64,000 bases of DNA from Streptomyces sp. NBC_00459 (GTDB taxonomy: Bacteria; Actinomycetota; Actinomycetes; Streptomycetales; Streptomycetaceae). The notes under the pieces were generated by a model. The model made no database searches and was not told the origin of the DNA. It was given only the letters and a program-made list of their open reading frames with translations. Positions 45,808 through 54,121 of the stretch are shown here, piece after piece. The stretch lies in NCBI RefSeq assembly GCF_036013955.1, contig NZ_CP107903.1:4464001-4528000 (forward strand), written 5' to 3'. Each line of letters begins with the position of its first letter. The first letter of the stretch is position 1. Made by a program: the position numbers and the translations under genes.

Positions 45808-47184
45808 TCAGTCGGTCACGGGGCGCGGCTGGAGAGCCGGGGCCGGTGCTTCCACGACTGGTACGGGCACGTCGGGCTGGAAGGGCTTGAGCGCGGGCAG
45901 GTCGGGCACCAGGTGGGCCGACTCGCGGCAGATCTCGGCGGCGTCGCCGAGGGAGAGGTACGGGGTGCGGATGCGGGACCAGCCGCCGGAGGTGTCACCG
46001 GCCACGGCGAGGCCGGGGCGTTCGGCAGCGATGGCGCAGGCGGCGCCGACGGCTTCGGGGGCGATGTCGCCGAGGGCCATTTTGGCGGAGGCTTCGTCGT
46101 TGACGCGGTGGCAGACCCGGCCGGTGAGCTGGGCGCGGAGCATGGTGGCGCCCTTGCCGAGTTCGGCGCCGAAGCGCTGTCCGCAGACCTCCAGGTAGAT
46201 GCCGGCGGCGCGGCCGAGTTGGGCGAGGCGGATGAGCTGGGTGACCATTTCGTCGCGTCGTTCCTCGTCCTTCTTCGTGGCGACGAGGAAGAGTTCGGCA
46301 ACCTCGTCGACGAACAGCACGATGGGCACGGGGCGTTGGTTGTCGGGCAGGCCCCAGATGTCCGAGGTGATCTCCTCGTCCGGGGTGCCGGGGGCGATGC
46401 CCTGGCGGGCCTTGATCAGGTCGTATCGGTCCTCCATTTCCTTGATGAGCGCGGGCAGCAGCTCGGCGGCCTGGTCGGGGTCGGTGGCGAGTGCGGAGAG
46501 CCGGGCGGCGAAGGGTGCCAGTTCGACGCCGCGCTTGCAGTCGATGCCGACCAGGGAGACAGGTTGGCGGGCGAGTCCGGTGACGAGGTGGCGCAGGTAC
46601 ATGGACTTGCCTGACAGGGTTGCGCCGAGGGTGAGTTGGTGCGGAACGGTCCGGTAGTCGCGTACGAACGCGGTCGCGTCCTCCCGCAGCGCCACAGGAA
46701 CTTTCAGGAGCCCGGTATCGGACTTGCGGGGCATCCGTACCCGGCGCAGTACGTCGAAGCCGACGAGCCGCAGTTCGACGACGCCCGGCTTGACGGTCGT
46801 GACGTACACGGCGTGAACGCCCCAGGCGTGCCGCAGCCGTTCGGCCGAGGCGGCGACGTCGGCGGGTTCCTGCCCCGGGGCGAGCCGCAGTCGGATCCGC
46901 AGCCCGGTCGAGGTGGGCCGGATGATGCCCCGGCGCGGTGGTACGGGCCGGACCTCACGTCGGGTGGTGGCCTTCACGGCCAGTACCCGCAGCCGGGAGG
47001 GAGCCACGGTCAGGCCGCACGCCTCCATGACCGAGGTGTACGAGCCGAGCAGGCGGGCGGTGGAGATCGGCAGGCCGACCGTGGACCAGTACGCCGCCGG
47101 GTGTTTGGCCCGGGTGTAGGCGGCCCCACCGCCGAGCGCGGCGAGGGGACCACCCACTTCCAGAAGCGTCGCCAGGTCGCTCAT
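45808..47184 (-). CDS. TraB/FtsK-SpoIIIE-like DNA translocase
   Basis: 458 aa from ATG 47184, which overlaps the stop of the upstream regulator gene. One helix-like region near the N-terminus, a central P-loop ATPase with Walker A GATLSGKSMYL (about residue 190) and Walker B VPIVLFVDEVAELF (about 285), and a C-terminal part with QLTGRVCHRVNDE typical of FtsK-like motors. It is the single conjugation motor of AICEs: a hexamer that moves double-stranded DNA to the recipient mycelium. A target-recognition (clt) site was not identified. Confidence 0.92.
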   Translation of the reverse strand: MSDLATLLEVGGPLAALGGGAAYTRAKHPAAYWSTVGLPISTARLLGSYTSVMEACGLTVAPSRLRVLAVKATTRREVRPVPPRRGIIRPTSTGLRIRLRLAPGQEPADVAASAERLRHAWGVHAVYVTTVKPGVVELRLVGFDVLRRVRMPRKSDTGLLKVPVALREDATAFVRDYRTVPHQLTLGATLSGKSMYLRHLVTGLARQPVSLVGIDCKRGVELAPFAARLSALATDPDQAAELLPALIKEMEDRYDLIKARQGIAPGTPDEEITSDIWGLPDNQRPVPIVLFVDEVAELFLVATKKDEERRDEMVTQLIRLAQLGRAAGIYLEVCGQRFGAELGKGATMLRAQLTGRVCHRVNDEASAKMALGDIAPEAVGAACAIAAERPGLAVAGDTSGGWSRIRTPYLSLGDAAEICRESAHLVPDLPALKPFQPDVPVPVVEAPAPALQPRPVTD

Positions 47185-47540
47185 CAGGCGGTGGCCCCTA
47201 TCGCGGCGGGGAACGCGGCCGGGGTGACAGCGGCGGCGCGGAACGCGATGCCGTGACGCTGCTGCCCGTTGAACACGCTCTCCCACGGCCGGGCGACGAG
47301 CCCCGGCAGCGAGACGGGCGCCCCGAGCGCGAGCCCCTCGGAGACACCGCCCTCGGGAACGGTGACCTTGATCAGCGACGACTCGCCGTCCTGGATGTGG
47401 ACGACACCGATCGTCATCAGTGCCTCACCGCTGACGGCGTCCTTGGCGATCTCGCCCGTCTGCCGGTCGCGGACCTTGGGCTCGGGGGCTTCGGTCAGCA
47501 GGATCGTCGCGGCTGAGGTCTCAACACGGATGGTACGCAA
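47184..47540 (-). CDS. SCO3933-like AICE regulatory protein
   Basis: 118 aa from TTG 47540 with GTAGGAG 7 bases upstream. It begins LRTIRVETSAATILLTEAPEPKVRDRQTG and is conserved next to traB in many streptomycete elements, where databases call it an SCO3933-family regulatory protein. No HTH is visible. The stop shares a base with the traB start. The leader contains an operator-like site (47553-47571), so it and traB are probably repressed by the GntR protein. Confidence 0.8.
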   Translation of the reverse strand: MRTIRVETSAATILLTEAPEPKVRDRQTGEIAKDAVSGEALMTIGVVHIQDGESSLIKVTVPEGGVSEGLALGAPVSLPGLVARPWESVFNGQQRHGIAFRAAAVTPAAFPAAIGATA

Positions 47541-47552
47541 GACAGTTCTCCT

Positions 47553-47571
47553 ACCTAGTCATCTATACAAG
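47553..47571. promoter_or_regulatory. KorSA-like operator site 2 at the transfer operon
   Basis: ACCTAGTCATCTATACAAG, 12 bases before the SCO3933-like start, combining CTAGTC of site 1 with CTATAC of site 3. Probable repressor site for traB expression. Confidence 0.45.
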
Positions 47572-47632
47572 ATGCGTGATGCGAGCCCGACCTTCCGGGC
47601 TCACGTGGATCACTCTGACACACAACTTGCCC

Positions 47633-47648
47633 ACTCGTCTATACGAGT
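47633..47648. promoter_or_regulatory. KorSA-like operator site 3
   Basis: ACTCGT-CTAT-ACGAGT, a perfect 6-bp inverted repeat about 100 bases upstream of the SCO3933-like gene. The half-site ACTCGT recurs at 44435 and as ACGAGT at 48521 and 49064. Confidence 0.6.
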
Positions 47649-47709
47649 ATGCCTGTTGGGGTGTACGAGTTCGGAGAAGGAGCCCCGCGCACCACCGCAC
47701 GTCATGCAC

Positions 47710-48498
47710 TCACGTCGCCGGGAGCTGGTACGACAGGACGTAGGCGTCCGCCGCCATGACGGTGTCGCAGACCTCCACTGCCCGCCCTTCGGTGTCGTAC
47801 GCGGTACGGATCAGGTGGATCACGGGCACACCGGAGGCCAGCCGCAGCGTCTTGACCTCAGCCGGCGCAGGCATCCGGGCCCGGATCTCCTCCTCGAAGT
47901 GGTCGAGGCGGTGGCCGAGTTCTTCAAGACGGGCGTAGATACCGCCGGGCCCGGGGTTGGGTTCGGCAATCGCGGTACCGCGAGCGATGTCGAGCGGGAG
48001 GTAGGAGGCAGCGAACTCGACCGGCTTCCCGTCGAGGAGATACCGGCGCCGCCGGGCGAGCACCCGCCGTACCGAGCCGAGGCGGGCGGAGATGTCCTGA
48101 CTGGCTTTCTCCTCCTTGACCTCAAGGCTGTCGACCTGGGGGTGACTGCCGGCGGCGTCGGCTTCGACGATGAACGCGGACTTCCCCTGCTCTCGGTGCC
48201 GCCGGGCGAACCGGTCGGAGGCGAGCCGCCGCACGGGTGGCCGGGGCCGTACGAACACGCCCTTGCCGTGCTCGGCGTGTACGAGTCCCTCCCCCTGGAG
48301 GATGGAGAAGGAGTTTCGGACGGTCATCCGGGAAACTCCGTAGTGCTCGACAAGCTCAGCTTCGGAGGGCAGCTTGGCGCCCTCGGTGAACCGCCCACGG
48401 TCGATGGCCTCGCGCAGCTGGTCGGCGATCTGCCGGAAGACCGCACGATCGCTCGTGGGGTCGAGATCACCGAGCAAGCCGGATGGGAGTGAGGACAC
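47710..48498 (-). CDS. GntR-family repressor (KorSA-like)
   Basis: 262 aa from GTG 48498, with AAAGGAG 6 bases upstream. N-terminal winged HTH (QIADQLREAIDRGRFTEGAKLPSEAELVEHYGVSRMTVR) and a C-terminal UTRA domain, as in the HutC branch. KorSA of pSAM2 is of this type and keeps the element integrated by repressing transfer and activation genes. ACGAGT-containing sites lie just before its own start and before the transfer genes, consistent with autoregulation. Confidence 0.92.
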   Translation of the reverse strand: MSSLPSGLLGDLDPTSDRAVFRQIADQLREAIDRGRFTEGAKLPSEAELVEHYGVSRMTVRNSFSILQGEGLVHAEHGKGVFVRPRPPVRRLASDRFARRHREQGKSAFIVEADAAGSHPQVDSLEVKEEKASQDISARLGSVRRVLARRRRYLLDGKPVEFAASYLPLDIARGTAIAEPNPGPGGIYARLEELGHRLDHFEEEIRARMPAPAEVKTLRLASGVPVIHLIRTAYDTEGRAVEVCDTVMAADAYVLSYQLPAT

Positions 48499-48513
48499 GA
48501 GTACTCCTTTAGG

Positions 48514-48526
48514 TATCTAGACGAGT
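48514..48526. promoter_or_regulatory. KorSA-like operator site 4 between gntR and nudix genes
   Basis: TATCTAGACGAGT, directly upstream of the GntR start and 56 bases before the divergent Nudix gene. It shares CTAGACGAGT with site 1. Confidence 0.55.
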
Positions 48527-48581
48527 GGGCGAGTGTTGTTGCTACGGTGGAGAGCCTAGCCACCTGAGAGGGCCGAGGACC

Positions 48582-49013
48582 GTGAGCACTGACCGTCCGC
48601 ACTCCGTGAGCGTCGCCGGAGTCATCGTCGACGACCAGGGCCGCGCTCTGTTGATCCAGCGCCGCGACAACGGCCAGTGGGAACCCCCGGGCGGCGTCCT
48701 CGAACGCGAGGAAACCATCCCTGAGGCCCTGCAACGCGAGGTCCTCGAAGAAACCGGCATCACGATCACAGTTCCGGCGACCCTCACCGGCGTCTACAAG
48801 AACATGACGGGCCTGATCGTCTCGCTGGTCTTCCGCTGCGAGGCCGACAAAGGCACCCCCACCACCGGAACCGAGACCCGCGCGCTGCGTTGGGCCACCC
48901 GTGAAGAAGTCTCCGAGCTTGCCGACGAGGCGTACGCGATCCGCGTCCTGGACGCACTCGACGCCATCTCCCCGCCGGCCGTCCGCGCCCACGACGGCGT
49001 GAAACTCGTCTAG
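48582..49013 (+). CDS. Nudix hydrolase
   Basis: 143 aa from GTG 48582 (GAGGA 4-5 bases upstream). A complete Nudix box GGVLEREETIPEALQREVLEETG near residues 34-57 gives the metal-binding glutamates. Nudix genes sit next to korSA in pSAM2-like elements and are thought to act in element maintenance; the substrate is unknown. It diverges from the GntR gene and is followed 46 bases later by the ATPase-fold gene. Confidence 0.88.
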   Translation: MSTDRPHSVSVAGVIVDDQGRALLIQRRDNGQWEPPGGVLEREETIPEALQREVLEETGITITVPATLTGVYKNMTGLIVSLVFRCEADKGTPTTGTETRALRWATREEVSELADEAYAIRVLDALDAISPPAVRAHDGVKLV

Positions 49014-49059
49014 CCCGAACCCGCTGCACATGGCGGCCTACCAGCACGAAGGAACTTGT

Positions 49060-49488
49060 ATGCACGAGTATACGAGCACTGCGCGGGTCTGGGGACTCAC
49101 TTGCCCAGGTTTCCCAGAAGAGATCAGCCGGGCCCGCCGCTGGACCCGCGACATCCTGAACGGCTCACCCCTGGCCGACGACGCCGAACTGATCGTGAGC
49201 GAGCTGAGCACGAACGCCGTTCTCCATACGGCCAGCGGCCTGGAGACCGGAAGCTTCCATCTGGCTCTCGCTGTCTCGGCGCAGGTGATCGCTCTGTCGG
49301 TCACGGATGACGGGGGTACGGGTACGGCCCCGAAGGTCGAGCACCGGGACCAGGAGGCGGAGCACGGCCGGGGCCTGGGCATGGTCAGCGCACTCGCTCA
49401 CCGGGTCGTGGTCCACGACAGCCACGGCGGCTACACCGTGACCGCGGAACTCTTCACCGGTTCCCGTCCGGGAGGCCACTCGTGCTGA
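49060..49488 (+). CDS. HATPase-fold (RsbW/anti-sigma-like) ATP-binding protein
   Basis: 142 aa from ATG 49060, with AAGGAA 6 bases upstream. GHKL ATPase motifs: LIVSELSTNAVLHT (N box, Asn), LSVTDDGGTG (G1 box) and GRGLGMVSALAH (G2 box). Such proteins are common in streptomycete genomes as anti-sigma-factor-like kinases; here it is part of the element. An ACGAGT-containing site overlaps its first codons (49064-49076). Its stop overlaps the next gene's start. Confidence 0.85.
   Translation: MHEYTSTARVWGLTCPGFPEEISRARRWTRDILNGSPLADDAELIVSELSTNAVLHTASGLETGSFHLALAVSAQVIALSVTDDGGTGTAPKVEHRDQEAEHGRGLGMVSALAHRVVVHDSHGGYTVTAELFTGSRPGGHSC
49064..49076. promoter_or_regulatory. Operator-like word inside the start of the ATPase-fold gene
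   Basis: ACGAGT-AT-ACGAG, a direct half-site pair of the ACGAGT type, covering codons 2-6. May be a fifth GntR site or chance. Confidence 0.3.
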
Positions 49489-49889
49489 CGAACGGACCCC
49501 GCAGGGGCTACTGGTGCGAGTGCTGGACCGAGGACCTCACCGAGGCGCAACAGCCGGTGCTCCGGGCGTCTTTCGACGCATACTCGGCGCCCCAGGCGGA
49601 CAGATGGATCGCCATCGCCCTGCGCACCATCTCACCGGCACTCGACTCGGACGCCTCCGACGAGGCGTGGGCCTGGCTGTACGAGGGACGCATCGAAACA
49701 CGGAGAGCGCTGCTGCACGCGAACCCCTGCACGGTGTCCGTCACCCACGCCGACACCCGCATCACATGGACGGTCCGACCGACACTCTTCCTACCCCTCG
49801 CACACCGACACGGAGTCGAACTCCCAGCCTGCGCACACGACTTCAAAGCCCCTACCAGCCACAGAACCGAGCCCCAGCAGACCGACTGA
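49482..49889 (+). CDS. Hypothetical AICE protein
   Basis: 135 aa from GTG 49482, overlapping the previous gene by 7 bases and so probably translated with it. Trp- and Cys-containing start (YWCECWTEDLTEAQ), with a soluble alpha/beta composition and no recognised domain. The last gene of the element core on this strand before the cargo. Confidence 0.65.
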   Translation: MLTNGPRRGYWCECWTEDLTEAQQPVLRASFDAYSAPQADRWIAIALRTISPALDSDASDEAWAWLYEGRIETRRALLHANPCTVSVTHADTRITWTVRPTLFLPLAHRHGVELPACAHDFKAPTSHRTEPQQTD

Positions 49890-49940
49890 GTTACAACTTT
49901 CTCTACTGGTTCAAGGCGGCTCGCTCCGCTCCCCGCGCGC

Positions 49941-49961
49941 GGCCCGGCCCCCGGCCGGGCC
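49941..49961. terminator. Hairpin after the element core operon
   Basis: GGCCCGGC, 5-base loop, GCCGGGCC: a perfect 8-bp stem 52 bases after the stop. Confidence 0.55.
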
Positions 49962-50088
49962 TGCGCTCCTGTCTCCGCCCCGCTGCAGCCCGGCCGGCGC
50001 CCGTGCCGCGCTCAGAGCCATTCGCCGCCTGATGCCAGAGAGGGGTACGACGTGACTGGGGCGGTCGGCTCCACGGCTTTACGCAGCC

Positions 50089-50142
50089 GCTTTGGGGCGA
50101 GCCTCGAAGATCTTGGCCCCAAAGCAGCTCCAGCCCCAAAGC
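50089..50142. repeat. One inverted and one direct copy of a 10-mer at the core/cargo border
   Basis: GCTTTGGGGC (50089-50098) is the exact complement of GCCCCAAAGC, which occurs twice (50116-50125 and 50133-50142). Two mutually exclusive hairpins are possible. It sits 28 bases beyond the nuclease stop at 50170, in a spacer of 280 bases (49890-50169) with no gene. Confidence 0.6.
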
Positions 50143-50169
50143 CGCTCCACCGACCTGAAGCGACTATTC

Positions 50170-51249
50170 TTACGCCCGACTAGGGCTCGAAGCTCTGCCA
50201 ATTCGAGGCTCACAAAAGCAACGAATCGGGTCGGCTATGTCACTTCGCGCCACCAGGTCGCGGTCGAAGACTATGTGGGCATCCTGATACTTCCACGCGT
50301 CCTGATGGGAGAGCGTTCGACTATCAGGTTTCACTCGGGCCCGACGGCCATCGAAAATGAACAAGAATCCGCGACGGTCATATGTAGCAGCTCGATCTCT
50401 GGTCCGATCCAGATATTCGGCTATTTGACGCAAACCCTCATGCGCCCGACTTTCGGCATGTCTTCCCGTTATGCGCGGCTTGTCCCCCAGGACACCACTG
50501 AGCCCCAACCACTTAATTTCGATCATGCCGATCCGGTTCGAATTCTCCCACTTCACTTCGATGTCCACTGGGTTGCGTTCATCGACGTTACTTTCGGGCC
50601 GAATATCTGGGTTCCCCTCGCGTAGGCTGCTCACCAGATGCTGAACGAGCGAATCGCGCATCGTATTTTCGGGTGCAGCCTTCCACATGATTCGCTCATC
50701 TTCGCGCCACAGGCCAGCCAATATGCGGCATTGACTAGGTCTCGCGAGCTTTAGAGCGTAATGTTCTAGACAGTCGGCAAGATCGTCAAATTTCGAAATT
50801 CCAAAGATTCGCGCGAACCCAACAGAGGGCGGCACATCGCCAAGCTCACCATTTACCCAGAACTCCTCCACCCTCCCTGGAACATAATGGTAAACAACGG
50901 CGTCGTGAGCCAGTTCAGCTGGTTCGTACTTCTCTTTCCAGACCCAAAAATCCCCGCCCGCACCAACTTCGACGGTCAAGACACCATCATTATGGAGCGC
51001 GAGTCTTCCAGCATCTGTAACCTTGTACGCTTGGCTATGGTCGAGTGGCTTCTTATCAGGATTCGTTCGATAGAAGACCGTTAGAGCCACATTGATCGAC
51101 TCGTAATCAACCGCCCGGTGAATTTCCTTCAACCGGGGAAGAAAATTACGCAAGATAACCGGCGCTGATTGCCCAAGGCTTTCCGAGGCTACATGAATGT
51201 AGTGCCCTCGAGCCATTTCGGCAAGTCGTTCCTTGTCAGCCTCGTTCAC
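50170..51249 (-). CDS. PD-(D/E)XK nuclease-like effector of the cargo defence module
   Basis: 359 aa from GTG 51249 with GGAGGGGG upstream. The C-terminal third has a PD-(D/E)XK pattern: ESNVDERNPVDIEVKW (Asp) followed about 13 residues later by MIEIKWLG (Glu-x-Lys), then an Arg/Glu-rich helix (HEGLRQIAEYLDRTR). The N-terminal 200 residues are of unknown type and may be the sensor or ATPase-docking part. It is 11 bases downstream of the middle gene, in an ATPase-middle-nuclease operon. Base composition is far more A+T-rich than the chromosome. Confidence 0.7.
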   Translation of the reverse strand: MNEADKERLAEMARGHYIHVASESLGQSAPVILRNFLPRLKEIHRAVDYESINVALTVFYRTNPDKKPLDHSQAYKVTDAGRLALHNDGVLTVEVGAGGDFWVWKEKYEPAELAHDAVVYHYVPGRVEEFWVNGELGDVPPSVGFARIFGISKFDDLADCLEHYALKLARPSQCRILAGLWREDERIMWKAAPENTMRDSLVQHLVSSLREGNPDIRPESNVDERNPVDIEVKWENSNRIGMIEIKWLGLSGVLGDKPRITGRHAESRAHEGLRQIAEYLDRTRDRAATYDRRGFLFIFDGRRARVKPDSRTLSHQDAWKYQDAHIVFDRDLVARSDIADPIRCFCEPRIGRASSPSRA

Positions 51250-51260
51250 GCTACCCCCTC

Positions 51261-51860
51261 CTAGCGCTCTACTCTAGTAGCCTGCTCCAATAGGAAACTG
51301 AGCCAGACTACGGCCGGCACCATGTAGTCAGGAATATCACTGCCTAGAGTAGCCTTAAGCACAGAGAATTGATCATAAACCTGCTTCAAATTGGCGTCCT
51401 CAAGCAGTTCCTGAGGGACATCCAACTCAACTGCACGAGCCAAATGCGGCTCACGAGACACACCTGCTTCGACGGAAGATACCGGCATAGCAGCTGATGC
51501 CCCTGTGGCCCCCCGTAGATAGGGCGCACGATCCGAGAACCGCCCCAGCCTCATCCACAGCTCCAACTCCTTCTTGCCGGTTGGAGTCAGCCGAAGTTTC
51601 TCCTCGTCAGCCGCAAGTAGGCGTTTCGACTTCAGCCATTCCACGGCGTTATAGAGCTCCATGCTCCAGGGCGATGACGCAGGAGTGGATAGGAATTTGT
51701 AGCCCCAACTCGCTACAGGCTTCTTGTCGTAAAGACCCAAAAGGCAAGCGAGGTAGATAAAGATCTGAACGGCACTGAGGGTAACTTCTTCGCCCTCCCT
51801 GGAGAGTTCAGATGCAACAAAGAGCGCGTCGAAAGAAGCCTCAGGTGCGGCCTGACTCAA
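51261..51860 (-). CDS. Middle component-like protein of the cargo module
   Basis: 199 aa; the ATG overlaps the ATPase stop (51857-51860), so it is coupled to it. A helical N-terminal half resembles a winged-helix (LTPTGKKELELWMRLGRF at about 91-108 reads like the wing of a DNA-binding HTH). The central and C-terminal parts are acidic and helical. Small proteins in this position, between an SMC-like ATPase and an effector, are the middle components (MC) of ABC-three-component systems and LmuC in Lamassu. Family not recognised from sequence. Confidence 0.6.
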   Translation of the reverse strand: MSQAAPEASFDALFVASELSREGEEVTLSAVQIFIYLACLLGLYDKKPVASWGYKFLSTPASSPWSMELYNAVEWLKSKRLLAADEEKLRLTPTGKKELELWMRLGRFSDRAPYLRGATGASAAMPVSSVEAGVSREPHLARAVELDVPQELLEDANLKQVYDQFSVLKATLGSDIPDYMVPAVVWLSFLLEQATRVER

Positions 51861-53824
51861 AACATTCTCCCATCCAAGCTAGCCTGAATAGCGGCATACG
51901 ACTGATCGAAGAGTTCCTCAGCTTGAGCCTGCACCTCACTCAGAATTGACCAATTAGTCATACGCTCCACATGCATGGTTTCCCTCCCGCACACCCGTGC
52001 CAGCTCCAGCACCAGCCTGTTGGAATTAAGGTTCGCGGTCATGATGAGCCTGTTGTTGCGACGGACAAATTCTCCGAACATTTCCCCGGCGCGACTTTCA
52101 TATGCGATGTCGAGGGATCCTTCAGGTGTATCAATGAGAAGACAAGCCGGCGAGCGCCCACCTAGCATGTGCTCGGTCAAGGCCATTCGTAGAGCTATGT
52201 CAATAAAGTAGCGCTGACTTTCGGAGAGAGCGTCGTGCTCGCGACGAGTCTGTCCATTGACTGTCACGATAAGAAGCGGCCCCCGGGCACGCTGCTCGAG
52301 GCGACAATGGAGATCCATGCCAAGGAAAGCACGAGCCAAACTCTGGAAGCGTGGCAGGAACTCAGTCTCAGCTTCCGCATAGGCTTCCGCTAGCTCTTGC
52401 GCTACAGGAGCCACGAGGGCCTGGTATTCGTCACGCTTTTCCCGGAACTTATCGCGGCGCTCTTCAGCGCTCCTCTGCTCTGCTTCCAATTGTTTAATTA
52501 CGTCGGAAATGCCAGAGTTCGCGGTCCTGTTCCGGATCCATTCGGAATTATCTTTCTCGAATTCATCTAGGACTCGAGTAGATTCGCGGAGCTCATCCTG
52601 TGCTTCGGTCAGTCGCTCCGTTGCCCTATCAAGATTCTCCTGGGCAGACTTGAGATGCGTGCTGCTTTCTTGGAGTTGCTGATCGAGCTCCCTCAAAGTG
52701 TCGAAATCTTCGTCGCCCTCTTGCTCGATCACATGACTGCGGCACAGCGGGCACTGATGAGAATCCAGAAACTCGGTGACTACCTTAACGTCAGCAACGT
52801 CCGAGGTGCCACATACACCACAATCTCGCTCATGCAGCAGCCGCAGGATTAGCGGATGATCGCTCATGCCGCTCTCTGGACTCAGGCGATCATTGAACAC
52901 GCGGTTGTACTGAATCGTGAGTGCATGATGATCAGCAGCCGCAATTCCAACGGCCAGTCGCGCATCCTTCTCTTGCACGACCCTTCTGTCGACAACTTCT
53001 ACACAGCCGTCGCGAACCTCTGTCAGTCGCCGCTGCTTCTCTTCCAAGTCTTCGTTGTACTCAATGGGAGAACCACTTCTCTCCAGCAAGTCACGGATTT
53101 GTGATCTGGCGGACGTCGCTTGGTATTGTGCGTTTCTTGCTTGAGACTCCAAGCGGTCTGCTTTCCTCTGCCACTCACCCGCTGCGTCTGCTCGGGCCGT
53201 ATCCAGACCAAATGCAAGAAAGAGAGAAAAGCGAGTCACTTCTGGATCCCAGAAGAGCAAATGACGTCGCTCATCAAATGTTACGAGGAAGTGTTGAATA
53301 TAGACCAATTGATCAAACTTCGCCAAACCGCAATGCTGCACGACGTTGGCTTCGAAGAGTTCGAGGAGCTCCTCGCCCTCCAGACTCTCATCGACATCGA
53401 CTGACTGCTCTATCTGCACGTCGGGGCCTTGGATTCTCAGATACTTGAGCTCGCCAAGCTGAAAAAATCCGCGAGTGACCTTGTAGTCATGAGAGCCGAC
53501 ACTGAACTCGATCGTTACATCGGCAATGTCTCGATCTGCTTCGGAAATTCGGCCACGAAAATAATCTGGAGTGTTTTTTACTGCGCGCTTTCGATACTCG
53601 GCGAGCGACTGCACCTTAGGGTCAGGGTGAGCGACCGCGCCCGTCAGCGAGTAGTTCAAAATAGCCAGGAATGTCGACTTGCCGAGACCATTAGCCCCGG
53701 ACAAGCAGAAAACACCCTTGTCAAAACTAACTACATTGTGGCTGCGATTTCTGTAAAGCGAAAAATGGGAAATCGTCAGCCGCTTGACTTGCGGCAACAC
53801 GATCCCGCGCGAGCCCTCACTCAT
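51857..53824 (-). CDS. SMC/Rad50-like ABC ATPase of the cargo module
   Basis: 655 aa; start ATG 53824 chosen for its GGGAGG 5 bases upstream (the frame is open 24 codons further). Walker A GANGLGKST at 43-51, coiled coil either side of a four-Cys zinc knuckle (CGVC about 332, CPLC about 357), signature LSESQRYF near 532 and Walker B LLIDTPEGSLD near 558, followed by a Thr/Asn-rich switch region (MTANLNSN). The coiled coil is only about 100 residues each way, shorter than Rad50. Members like this drive ABC-three-component and Lamassu defence. Confidence 0.8.
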   Translation of the reverse strand: MSEGSRGIVLPQVKRLTISHFSLYRNRSHNVVSFDKGVFCLSGANGLGKSTFLAILNYSLTGAVAHPDPKVQSLAEYRKRAVKNTPDYFRGRISEADRDIADVTIEFSVGSHDYKVTRGFFQLGELKYLRIQGPDVQIEQSVDVDESLEGEELLELFEANVVQHCGLAKFDQLVYIQHFLVTFDERRHLLFWDPEVTRFSLFLAFGLDTARADAAGEWQRKADRLESQARNAQYQATSARSQIRDLLERSGSPIEYNEDLEEKQRRLTEVRDGCVEVVDRRVVQEKDARLAVGIAAADHHALTIQYNRVFNDRLSPESGMSDHPLILRLLHERDCGVCGTSDVADVKVVTEFLDSHQCPLCRSHVIEQEGDEDFDTLRELDQQLQESSTHLKSAQENLDRATERLTEAQDELRESTRVLDEFEKDNSEWIRNRTANSGISDVIKQLEAEQRSAEERRDKFREKRDEYQALVAPVAQELAEAYAEAETEFLPRFQSLARAFLGMDLHCRLEQRARGPLLIVTVNGQTRREHDALSESQRYFIDIALRMALTEHMLGGRSPACLLIDTPEGSLDIAYESRAGEMFGEFVRRNNRLIMTANLNSNRLVLELARVCGRETMHVERMTNWSILSEVQAQAEELFDQSYAAIQASLDGRMF

Positions 53825-54121
53825 CGCACCTCCCTGATGGGCCGTCATGAAGACGTACTGTAGTAGCGCAACGTCCCACCCGCTAGATAGACTCACTCAT
53901 CCAGACCGGGCCTCAACCATCGCTCGCTGAAGTGTGACTGACGCACGCCTGGGCTGAGCGCTCCTGTTTTCCACAGCAGAGAGCGCGCTTCGTGATACCG
54001 TTTCGCAGTTGTGTGGCTCACACTTGCCTTGCGGCCTCGCCCATCGTGTCCGTCACCTGCGCGACCAACGGAGCCGCGCCCCACAGATCTGATGAGCCAC
54101 GAGGACCCACGAGGAGTACCC
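53825..54121. other. Divergent promoter region of the cargo module
   Basis: 297 bases between the leftward ATPase operon and the rightward methyltransferase. No operator or hairpin was recognised. Confidence 0.4.
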
